Positions 26,129-33,650 of a stretch of 64,000 nucleotides of DNA are shown here, piece by piece. The stretch lies in assembly GCF_000468115.1 (NCBI RefSeq), contig NZ_AVQI01000059.1, forward strand, positions 1 through 64,000, in the 5' to 3' direction. The stretch comes from Treponema socranskii subsp. socranskii VPI DR56BR1116 = ATCC 35536 (GTDB lineage Bacteria > Spirochaetota > Spirochaetia > Treponematales > Treponemataceae). Under the pieces are notes generated by a model, which saw only the letters and a program-made list of their open reading frames with translations, did no database searches and was not told the DNA's origin. The position numbers and the translations under genes were made by a program. How positions within the stretch are numbered: position 1 is the first letter of the stretch; each line of letters begins with the position of its first letter.

Positions 26129-27068
26129 GGGTATTTCCCGATTGTATTTCTTTTATAGTAAATTTCGGAGTAGCATTTACGGTCAAATATATCCGGCCGA
26201 CGTATGTTCCGATTATACCCAACGAAACAAGTATCATTCCCCCAATAATAAGTAAAAGGATGACAAGCGTTGTCCAGCCGGCAACATCGGCTTTACCGCG
26301 CAGATATACGACCGCATAATAGACAGCTAAAATCAGTCCGACAAATGCGGAAACAAATCCCAAGCAAGATGCTATGTTGAGCGGGACGGTAGAGAATCCG
26401 AATAGCATACGGAAAAACACTTGTATGGACTTTATTAAATTGTAATTGCTTTTTCCTGTCGTACGCTTGTGATGTTTAATCGATATCTGTGTAATATTTC
26501 TCGTTATTTGAAAGATAAGGCCGTCGATGTACGGAAATAGATTGTTAAATTTTATTATTTCTTTTACGACTGATGAATGAATTATTTTAAAAGGTGAAAG
26601 ATAGATATCTTTCGGTTTTTGAATCGTAATTTCGCTTATTTTTCCGTTAAGCCAGCTGCCGATGTTTTTCCAAAGTTTTTGTTCTTTTACAGAGAAGTTT
26701 GCATAGCAGACGTCATAGCCCTTTTTCGCTTCATTATATAATTTTAAAATATCATACGGCGAATGCTGCAGATCATCATCCATGACAATGATCCATTTGC
26801 CGCTTGCATAATTGAGACCTGCTAGAATGGCACTGTCCTGTCCTGCGTTTTTTCTTAAATTGATACCGATCATTCTGGGGTTTGTTTTTATTATTTTTTT
26901 TATCTCATCCCAGCTGCTATCGCGACTGCAGTCGTTGACCATAATCTGCTCGTAGTCGATTCCTTTTAAAGCGTCTGCAATTTGTGAGGTGAGTTCTGCA
27001 ATACAATCTTTGCTGTTATAAACGGGAATAACAATACTGATTTCTTTTTGGAACGTTTTTTCTGCCAT
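26109..27068 (-). CDS. Polyprenyl-phosphate glycosyltransferase, family 2 (ArnC/GtrB-like)
   Basis: A 319-residue protein. The N-terminal GT-A domain has ISIVIPVYNS, the DxD-type motif VMDDDLQHSP and typical GtrB/DPM features. Two C-terminal transmembrane segments (about residues 230-255 and 265-290) anchor it. It would load a sugar onto undecaprenyl phosphate on the cytosolic side. AAAGG lies upstream of the ATG, and the gene follows the WecE-type transaminase by 12 bp, suggesting that the transferred sugar is the transaminase product. Confidence 0.88.
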   Translation of the reverse strand: MAEKTFQKEISIVIPVYNSKDCIAELTSQIADALKGIDYEQIMVNDCSRDSSWDEIKKIIKTNPRMIGINLRKNAGQDSAILAGLNYASGKWIIVMDDDLQHSPYDILKLYNEAKKGYDVCYANFSVKEQKLWKNIGSWLNGKISEITIQKPKDIYLSPFKIIHSSVVKEIIKFNNLFPYIDGLIFQITRNITQISIKHHKRTTGKSNYNLIKSIQVFFRMLFGFSTVPLNIASCLGFVSAFVGLILAVYYAVVYLRGKADVAGWTTLVILLLIIGGMILVSLGIIGTYVGRIYLTVNATPKFTIKEIQSGNTHAASKE

Positions 27069-27080
27069 AATACGATACCT

Positions 27081-28211
27081 TTATCGGTCACTAACGTATT
27101 GCCGTATCGCTGTAATAACCGCGTCCTGTTCTTCAGGACGGATACCGTAATATAAGGGTAAGCGGATAAGCCGTTCGCTGTATTGTGTCGTATAGATGTC
27201 TTTCCCGTCAAAACGGCCGTAAATTATCCCTGCAGGAGCACTGTGCAACGGAATATAATGAAAAACGGATTGAATTTCTTTTTTCCTAAGATATGCTATG
27301 AGGTTATTTCGCATTGCAGGATCTTTTGCGATAAGGTAAAAGATATGCGCATTATGTTTACATTCAGAGGGCACTAAGGGCAAGCGGAGTACCGACTCTA
27401 CGGCGTCACTTGTAAACGCATTAAAATAGGTATTCCATACGTTCATGCGATAATTTTGTATTATATCTGCACTTTCTAGCTGGCCCCATAAATAAGCGGC
27501 ATTTAAATCACTCGGTAAATAAGAAGATCCGTATGTGCGCCATGTGTATTTATCTACTTCACCGCGGATAAATCTACTCCTATCCGTCCCTTTTTCACGG
27601 ATCATTTCCGCTTCTTCCGAATCTTTATCGTGATTAATGATGAGCGCACCGCCTTCGCCCATACTAAGGTTTTTTGTTTCGTGAAACGATAGACAGCCGA
27701 AATCACCGATCGTGCCTGCAAGTCGGTTTTTATATGTGGAAAATATTGCCTGTGCCGCATCTTCAATAACAAAAATGTTGTGTCGGCGCGCTATATCCAT
27801 AATAGTATCCATTTCGCAGACGACACCGGCGTAATGTACGACTACGATAGCTTTTGTCTTTGGCGTAATTGCTTTTTCGATTTTATTTTCATCGATATTC
27901 AACGTGTCGGGGCGGATATCAACGAAAACAAGCTTCGCTCCGCGTTGTACAAATGCATCGGCTGTCGAACAGAATGTGTAAGAGGGAAGGATAACTTCAT
28001 CGCCGTTTTTAACATGACAAAGCAGAGCCGCCATTTCAAGCGCGGAAGTACAGGATGTTGTGAGTAATATTTTTCTGTTAAATTTTTTTTGAAGGTATTC
28101 GGTACATCGTTTAGTAAACGGGCCGTCGCCGCAAAGTTTACGATTATGTATAGCTTCCTGAATATATTTTATTTCAGTTCCAATAACCGGAGGAACATTA
28201 AACGGAATCAT
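27081..28211 (-). CDS. dTDP-4-amino-4,6-dideoxyhexose transaminase family (WecE/RffA-like)
   Basis: A 376-residue PLP enzyme of the DegT/DnrJ/EryC1 family. It is close to WecE over its whole length: IPFNVPPVIGTEIKYIQ, KLCGDGPFT, PSYTFCSTADAFVQRGAK, the PLP-lysine segment SFHETKNLSMGEGGA and YTWRTYGSSYLPSDLNAAYL. WecE makes dTDP-4-amino-4,6-dideoxygalactose. ATG at 28211 is chosen (MIPFN, the WecE start). The ATG four codons upstream overlaps the predicted -10 box. Substrate identity is inferred from similarity. Confidence 0.88.
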   Translation of the reverse strand: MIPFNVPPVIGTEIKYIQEAIHNRKLCGDGPFTKRCTEYLQKKFNRKILLTTSCTSALEMAALLCHVKNGDEVILPSYTFCSTADAFVQRGAKLVFVDIRPDTLNIDENKIEKAITPKTKAIVVVHYAGVVCEMDTIMDIARRHNIFVIEDAAQAIFSTYKNRLAGTIGDFGCLSFHETKNLSMGEGGALIINHDKDSEEAEMIREKGTDRSRFIRGEVDKYTWRTYGSSYLPSDLNAAYLWGQLESADIIQNYRMNVWNTYFNAFTSDAVESVLRLPLVPSECKHNAHIFYLIAKDPAMRNNLIAYLRKKEIQSVFHYIPLHSAPAGIIYGRFDGKDIYTTQYSERLIRLPLYYGIRPEEQDAVITAIRQYVSDR

Positions 28212-28218
28212 GTCGGTT

Positions 28219-28248
28219 ATCATAATATTTGCATATTATTGATGTCAA
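28219..28248 (-). promoter_or_regulatory. Promoter of the WecE-type/GT2/SMR operon, leaderless-type
   Basis: A perfect TTGACA (28243-28248), 18 nt, TATGAT (28219-28224), then 7 nt to the ATG at 28211. The alternative ATG at 28223 falls within the -10 hexamer. Confidence 0.6.
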
Positions 28249-28262
28249 TAGCCGGAATTTTT

Positions 28263-29714
28263 TCATCTATGTATCCTTCTATGAACGGATGCGAGCAGCA
28301 ATTTTGCCGTGTCGTTTCGCAGGGCAATTTCCACTGCGGCATATATTGTCGAGCCTGCTAAAACGCCGGCTGCGATTTGAAGCGTCGCGCTTGGAATTAT
28401 CCTAATTAAAAAACAGACGGAAACGTACATAGCGATTGTTCCGATGAAGCTGTGTAGAATTTGTTTTCCCAGATATGAAAGAAATTTTTTCAAGTGAGAC
28501 AGCGAACAAAACAGCTGAATGACGGTGATCGAAAATTCAACGATCAGCGTTGAAAGCCCTGCGCCGAAAACGCCCCAGAGCGAAATAAAGATATAATTCA
28601 AGACGATATTGAGAACGCTGCCGAAAATCTGCGAATACAAAATAAAACGTTCATCGCGGTTCGGTGTTAGGATTATATTATCCAAAAAAGACGCAAACGA
28701 AACGGCGATGATTATCGGCGCCATACAATATAAAACCGGAAGTGCCGGTAAATACTGTTCGCCGCTGAATACTGTTATAAGCGGTTTTCCGATGACGATA
28801 AGACCGGCGGTCGCCGGGAACGAAAAAAACGACACGACGCCCATCGCTTTTTTTACCATGTCGTCGTATTTTTGTATTTGATGCCATTCTATATAGTAGG
28901 AGCTGCGCGGAAGCAGCGTGCCGGTAATCGCGGTGATCATCTGTACAACCAGTCTGCGTATTTTACTTGCAGCGGTATAATAGCCGACGGCGCTGTCATC
29001 CATCATAAAGCCGAGCATAACGGTATCCATAGCCGAATGGATTTTTACCGCGCAAACCATACCGAAAAAAATCGATATGGATTTGATATGTTTTTTTATT
29101 TCAAGCGTCGTTTTTTCAAAAATATTGATGAATTTTCTTGCATATACTATATTGCAGACATTCATGCCGGCGTTTGAAATAATGCCCATAATCGCGTACG
29201 CGACATAATCGTTTTTGCTGCGCACGAATATAAATAAAAAGGCTAAGCTCACTATTTGGAAAAAAGCGGAACGGAGCGTTATATACCGGTATTCTTCTTC
29301 AACGGCATACAGCCATTCCAAGCCCATAGTGATAAACAGTATTTTGGAAGAACAGACGATAAGCAAAATTCGATAGTCGTGAAATTTCGGGATACACAAA
29401 AGGCTCACTGCGAATAAGATATAGGCGATGATCGTTGAAACGCCGTTTATGAGAAGAATTTCCCGCGAGAATTTATTCAGTTTGAAAGGATCGTCCCGTA
29501 TCTTTGCCGCTTCTCGTGCAGCGTAGGACGTGATACCGAGTCCCGCGAGCATGACGAGATAATCGATGACGGAGTTCGCAAAATTTATTTTACCGATTCC
29601 ATCCGGCATCAAAATACGGGATGCGTACGGAAATGAAATAATCGGAAATGCGAGATTCATAAACGAACGTATGAAATTATAAAACGCATTCTTTTTCAGC
29701 GATTTTTGCGGCAT
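28263..29714 (-). CDS. Wzx-type polysaccharide flippase (MVF/MOP superfamily)
   Basis: A 483-residue inner-membrane protein with about 12-14 transmembrane segments. The N-terminus NLAFPIISFPYASRILMPDGIGKINFANSVIDY is typical of polysaccharide-biosynthesis flippases. It would flip a lipid-linked oligosaccharide to the periplasmic face. The gene has its own promoter with the ATG 8 nt from the -10 box. No Wzy polymerase is recognised nearby, so how its product is elongated is unclear. Confidence 0.88.
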   Translation of the reverse strand: MPQKSLKKNAFYNFIRSFMNLAFPIISFPYASRILMPDGIGKINFANSVIDYLVMLAGLGITSYAAREAAKIRDDPFKLNKFSREILLINGVSTIIAYILFAVSLLCIPKFHDYRILLIVCSSKILFITMGLEWLYAVEEEYRYITLRSAFFQIVSLAFLFIFVRSKNDYVAYAIMGIISNAGMNVCNIVYARKFINIFEKTTLEIKKHIKSISIFFGMVCAVKIHSAMDTVMLGFMMDDSAVGYYTAASKIRRLVVQMITAITGTLLPRSSYYIEWHQIQKYDDMVKKAMGVVSFFSFPATAGLIVIGKPLITVFSGEQYLPALPVLYCMAPIIIAVSFASFLDNIILTPNRDERFILYSQIFGSVLNIVLNYIFISLWGVFGAGLSTLIVEFSITVIQLFCSLSHLKKFLSYLGKQILHSFIGTIAMYVSVCFLIRIIPSATLQIAAGVLAGSTIYAAVEIALRNDTAKLLLASVHRRIHR

Positions 29715-29722
29715 AGTGTTTT

Positions 29723-29751
29723 ATGATAACAGATTTTGCGTGAGCCGACAA
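29723..29751 (-). promoter_or_regulatory. Promoter of the Wzx-type flippase gene, leaderless-type
   Basis: TTGTCG (29746-29751), 17 nt, TATCAT (29723-29728), then 8 nt to the ATG at 29714. No Shine-Dalgarno sequence. Confidence 0.6.
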
Positions 29752-29781
29752 GTTTCACGATTGAAATTTCAGCGGTAAAAA

Positions 29782-30948
29782 TCAGTCGTGGTTATAGCGC
29801 GACAAAAAATCGTAGAATATTGCACGATTTCGTTTTGCTTCATCAGGACACAGAGAAAAATCATCTTTAAGCGATACGTTATCGTCGGTATGCGTTATTT
29901 CGGTTCCGGTTGCCATATCGATCAGAGCCCCGCTGAAAAATGCAAATACTTTTCGTATCGTATCGTCGAGATAGAAGTAAGGAGAAGAACTTGTTAAAAA
30001 TATCTTTGTGCTGATGTTCAGCAGATAGGCAAGATTTATTACGGAAGAGTAATGACCGAGTATTCCTTGACAGTATTTTAATAATGTCGGCGTGTGTCCT
30101 TGAAAACATCGGTAATTTCCCCAAAAACCGTCGGGATACTTGATGCGAGGATGTTCGGCGATGACGATTTGTGTTTTATATTTTTTTTGTATATAGTCGA
30201 ATGTTTTCAGTATCTCTTTTTTATATAATTCGGTATCGTCGGCTTTAAATCGTGTATCGGGATGAATCGTCAGTGCTTGATCGATAAAAACGAAATACGG
30301 TTCGCCTATGAGACTCGGTACGTGCGAATTTTTTATTACTAAAAATTCATCGTATGAAATGGAATGTACCGGAACGACAGTTTCCAGCAAACAGTTTTTT
30401 TGAGTTTCTTTGATAAAATTATTGCCTCCTGCAAGGGCGTATGTAAAATAGGCTTTCGGACGACAAAGTTTTCTGTGAATTTTTGTTAAAAACCGTAAAA
30501 AAAGGATTTTTTTCTTTATTTTTAAAATATTGAAAAACCATTTGCCGTTTCGTTTTAATCGTAAATCTTGAACGGTCGGCATTTGCCAGTGGTTAAAAAT
30601 TGCCGTAGTGAATCCCATTGCATGAAGAAAAGCGCTGAACTCGATTACTCGTATGTCTTGATAGGATTGAAATACGAATATGTCCGTATTTCGAGACGCT
30701 ATATGCAGTTTTCGGAAATCGGATTTATTTTTTACGAATATGTATTTTGTTGTATCGATGGCGGATATGTCGTATTTTTCATAATCGATGGGATTCAATG
30801 CGTTTTCCAATTTCGCCATAAATGAAAAATCGGTTATATCGATAAAAGCAAAATTTTTAAACTGTTCATAAAAATATCCGGGTTCGCCTTCCAACGTATT
30901 CGACCAATCCGAGCGAGATAATTTTTTATGCAGTACCCAATAAACCAT
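29782..30948 (-). CDS. Unrecognised protein of the glycan island, possible glycosyltransferase
   Basis: A 388-residue soluble protein that I cannot assign to a family. Visible features are an N-terminal region rich in aromatic residues, FVFIDQALTIHPD in the middle, KTQIVIAEHPR and GILGHYSSVINLAYLL near the C-terminus. The arrangement IVIAEHPR ... GHYSSV is reminiscent of GT-B polysaccharide glycosyltransferases or glycerophosphotransferases, in which a conserved His and a Ser/Thr follow late strands. Location between a flippase and a LicD gene suggests glycan assembly. Confidence 0.6.
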   Translation of the reverse strand: MVYWVLHKKLSRSDWSNTLEGEPGYFYEQFKNFAFIDITDFSFMAKLENALNPIDYEKYDISAIDTTKYIFVKNKSDFRKLHIASRNTDIFVFQSYQDIRVIEFSAFLHAMGFTTAIFNHWQMPTVQDLRLKRNGKWFFNILKIKKKILFLRFLTKIHRKLCRPKAYFTYALAGGNNFIKETQKNCLLETVVPVHSISYDEFLVIKNSHVPSLIGEPYFVFIDQALTIHPDTRFKADDTELYKKEILKTFDYIQKKYKTQIVIAEHPRIKYPDGFWGNYRCFQGHTPTLLKYCQGILGHYSSVINLAYLLNISTKIFLTSSSPYFYLDDTIRKVFAFFSGALIDMATGTEITHTDDNVSLKDDFSLCPDEAKRNRAIFYDFLSRYNHD

Positions 30949-30957
30949 ACCGAGGCC

Positions 30958-30986
30958 ATCGTAATATAATCATAATAATATTTCAA
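30958..30986 (-). promoter_or_regulatory. Probable promoter of the gene at 29782-30948
   Basis: TTGAAA (30981-30986), 17 nt, TACGAT (30958-30963), then 9 nt to the ATG at 30948. It diverges from the LicD promoter in the same 111-bp gap. Confidence 0.4.
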
Positions 30987-31017
30987 TATACGATGTTTTT
31001 TTATTCTTTGCGGGTAA

Positions 31018-31046
31018 TGTACAAAGCCGAGATCGGGTGATATACT
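31018..31046 (+). promoter_or_regulatory. Promoter of the LicD/cytidylyltransferase/SDR operon
   Basis: TGTACA (31018-31023), 17 nt, TATACT (31041-31046), then 13 nt to the LicD ATG at 31060. The leader would be only about 6 nt. Confidence 0.5.
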
Positions 31047-31059
31047 GTTTTGGCGGAAA

Positions 31060-31866
31060 ATGAAAGCGATATCTATCGAAGCATTAAGACAGATACAGTT
31101 GCGGCTTCTCAAATGTATAAACACTATTTGTGTTGAGAATAATTTACACTATTCTCTGTGCGGCGGAACGCTTATCGGTGCGATTCGTCATAAGGGATAT
31201 ATACCGTGGGATGATGATATCGACGTTATGTTTCCGCGCGGCGATTATGAACAATTTATTAAAATTGCCGGAAGGCGTTTACCGAATAATCTTGCGGTAT
31301 ATACATGTTTTAATAAACAGGATTACTATTATCCGTTTGCCAAGCTCGTAGATACGACGACGATTCTGGAAGAACCTTGTGACAGGCTTTTTGAGGGGTT
31401 GGGGGTATACGTCGATCTCTTTCCCTGTGACGGGCTTCCGAATGTTGAAAAAAAACGTAACGCCTATTGGAGTGTAATTCGTATTTGGAAGCGGCTCAAT
31501 ACGATGGTGTATCAGAAAACGGCAAAAGGTGAATCATTACCGAAGCGATTGCTTCGCAAATCGGTTTTCTTTTTGTATCGATTCAAATCAAAATCTTCGC
31601 TTGCAAAAAAAATCAACAGATTAGCGATGCAAAACTCGTTTGCAACATCGGAATATGTCGCTTGTTCCGTAGCGGGTTACGGCATGAAAGAACAGATCCG
31701 AAAAACCGTTTTTGATTCGTACATCGATGTTCCGTTTGAAGGCGAAATATTTAAATCATTTTCCGGATACGATGAGTATCTCCATAGCCTTTACGGCGAC
31801 TATATGCAATTTCCGCCTGAAGATAAACGAGTTTTTCGTCATCAATTTAAAGCGTGGTATAAATAA
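31060..31866 (+). CDS. LicD family phosphotransferase
   Basis: A 268-residue protein of the LicD family, nucleotidyltransferase-fold enzymes that move phosphocholine or a similar phospho-group from a CDP-activated donor onto a glycan. The hallmark region is YSLCGGTLIGAIRHKGYIPW followed by DDDIDVMFPRGDY. FAKLVDTTT and YVDLFPCDGLP follow. The gene has its own promoter and is followed at 18 bp by a cytidylyltransferase gene that could make the CDP donor. Which group is transferred is unknown. Confidence 0.9.
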   Translation: MKAISIEALRQIQLRLLKCINTICVENNLHYSLCGGTLIGAIRHKGYIPWDDDIDVMFPRGDYEQFIKIAGRRLPNNLAVYTCFNKQDYYYPFAKLVDTTTILEEPCDRLFEGLGVYVDLFPCDGLPNVEKKRNAYWSVIRIWKRLNTMVYQKTAKGESLPKRLLRKSVFFLYRFKSKSSLAKKINRLAMQNSFATSEYVACSVAGYGMKEQIRKTVFDSYIDVPFEGEIFKSFSGYDEYLHSLYGDYMQFPPEDKRVFRHQFKAWYK

Positions 31867-31884
31867 AATTATAGTGAGGATGGA

Positions 31885-32604
31885 ATGAGTGTAGTAGCTC
31901 TCATCATAGCCGGCGGGTACGGACAGCGGATGGGACAAAATATTCCAAAGCAGTTTATCGTCGTGAACGGAAGACCGGTAATTATATATACGCTTGAAGT
32001 GTTTCAAAATCATAACGATGTCGATGCGATTGCGGTAGTCTGCATTAAAGGGTGGGAACAGACTCTCAAATCCTATGCAAAGCAATTTAATATTACGAAA
32101 TTGCATCATATTGTATCCGGAGGCAACTGCGGACAGGAATCGATAAAGAACGGCATTTTTGAACTTGAGCGCCGTTATGCTAAAGATGCCGTTGTTTTAA
32201 TTCACGACGCTATTCGTCCGTTGGTTTCAAGTGAGATAATTTCAGACTGTATAGCAAAGACAAAAGAATACGGGTGTGCTGTTGCCGTTATTCCCTGTGC
32301 CGAAGCAATGCTTGTAACGGAAGACGGATTGGTTTCGGACGCAAGTTATCCGAGAGATAAATTAAAACGGACACAGACGCCGCAAGGTTTTTATTTGGAA
32401 ACTATCTGTGCCGTACATAGACTCGCGCAAAAAAAAGGAATTACCGACAGTATTGCATCGTGTACTTTGATGATTGAAATGGGAAAAAAAATATTTTTTT
32501 CAAAGGGATCTGAAAAAAATATAAAACTGACGACATTGGAAGATATCGATATCTTTAAAGCGTTGTTAAATGAACAGAGCGCTGCACGGTTAAAAGACAC
32601 ATGA
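31885..32604 (+). CDS. IspD/TarI-family cytidylyltransferase
   Basis: A 239-residue nucleotidyltransferase. The N-terminal motif IIAGGYGQRMGQNIPKQF, the central VLIHDAIRPLVSSE and the later KRTQTPQGFYLETI are shared by IspD (MEP cytidylyltransferase) and TarI/Bcs1-type ribitol- or glycerol-phosphate cytidylyltransferases. The position between LicD and an SDR gene favours a CDP-alditol role over isoprenoid synthesis (inference). GAGGATGGA precedes the ATG, and the stop overlaps the SDR start. Confidence 0.85.
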   Translation: MSVVALIIAGGYGQRMGQNIPKQFIVVNGRPVIIYTLEVFQNHNDVDAIAVVCIKGWEQTLKSYAKQFNITKLHHIVSGGNCGQESIKNGIFELERRYAKDAVVLIHDAIRPLVSSEIISDCIAKTKEYGCAVAVIPCAEAMLVTEDGLVSDASYPRDKLKRTQTPQGFYLETICAVHRLAQKKGITDSIASCTLMIEMGKKIFFSKGSEKNIKLTTLEDIDIFKALLNEQSAARLKDT

Positions 32605-33650
32605 ACTATACTGCATCATATTTGAACGATATCGATACGGCGATTTCTGCAATAAATTGCAAAGAAAAATTGTTTAATCGAAACATATTGATCACCGGCG
32701 GTTCCGGTATGATCTGTTCGCCGGTGATAGATATATTATTTGCATTGAATAAAAAATACGACGCCCATATAACGATTCGTATTGCAGGAAGAAACCGAGA
32801 GCGTATAGTAAAGAGATTTGCACCATTTAAATGCGGTACCGATTTCGAATTCATTCGATTTGATGCGACGATGGATGTTTCTCTTGATACCGCTACGGAT
32901 TATATCATTTACGGTGCAAGCAATGCCGATCCGGTTTCACTTAATAGATATCCCGTGGAAACGGTTTTAACAAATATTATCGGATTGCATTCGCTTTTGA
33001 AATACTCGTTTGAAAAAAAAATAAAACGTTTGCTGTATATTTCTTCCGGCGAAATTTACGGGATAAAAAATAACGGCGAGCCGTATCGAGAAGACGATTA
33101 CGGTTATATCGATGTTTTAAATACGCGTGCATGTTATCCGTGCTCAAAGCGTGCCGCTGAAAATTTATGTATTTCATATACAAAAGAATATGCCGTTGAT
33201 ACGGTCATTGTACGACCCGGACATATTTACGGTCCGACTATCACTGAAACCGACAGCCGCGCTTCGGCGCAGTTTACTCGGAATGCGCTTGCAAAAAAAG
33301 ATATCGTAATGAAAAGCGGAGGAGCGCAGTTGCGTTCGTATTGCTATGTAATGGATTGTGCATCGGCTCTATTGACGGTTTTATTGGCGGGGAAAACGGG
33401 AAACGCATATAATATCGCAAATCCGAATTCAACGGTTACCGTTCGGCGTCTCGCGCAGGAATTCGCCGATGCGTCGGGAACAAAAATCATCTTTCAAAAT
33501 GCGACGGATGCGGAGAAAAAAAGCTATAATCTTATGGAAAATTCGTCCCTCGATTCGACAAAATTGGAAGCGCTTGGCTGGAAACCGCGCTTTAGTCTAA
33601 AAGATGGCGTATCCCGAACGCTTGAAATACTTCAGGCGAACGGTAATTAA
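32601..33650 (+). CDS. NAD-dependent epimerase/dehydratase (extended SDR)
   Basis: A 349-residue extended short-chain dehydrogenase/reductase. The Rossmann glycine motif is ILITGGSGMICSPVID. Catalytic Ser is in LLYISSGEIYG and the YxxxK motif is YPCSK. VRPGHIYGP follows. It probably modifies the sugar or alditol that the neighbouring cytidylyltransferase activates, or a nucleotide sugar. Start overlaps the upstream stop (ATGA). Its stop overlaps the convergent Wzi-like gene by 4 bp. Confidence 0.88.
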   Translation: MNYTASYLNDIDTAISAINCKEKLFNRNILITGGSGMICSPVIDILFALNKKYDAHITIRIAGRNRERIVKRFAPFKCGTDFEFIRFDATMDVSLDTATDYIIYGASNADPVSLNRYPVETVLTNIIGLHSLLKYSFEKKIKRLLYISSGEIYGIKNNGEPYREDDYGYIDVLNTRACYPCSKRAAENLCISYTKEYAVDTVIVRPGHIYGPTITETDSRASAQFTRNALAKKDIVMKSGGAQLRSYCYVMDCASALLTVLLAGKTGNAYNIANPNSTVTVRRLAQEFADASGTKIIFQNATDAEKKSYNLMENSSLDSTKLEALGWKPRFSLKDGVSRTLEILQANGN

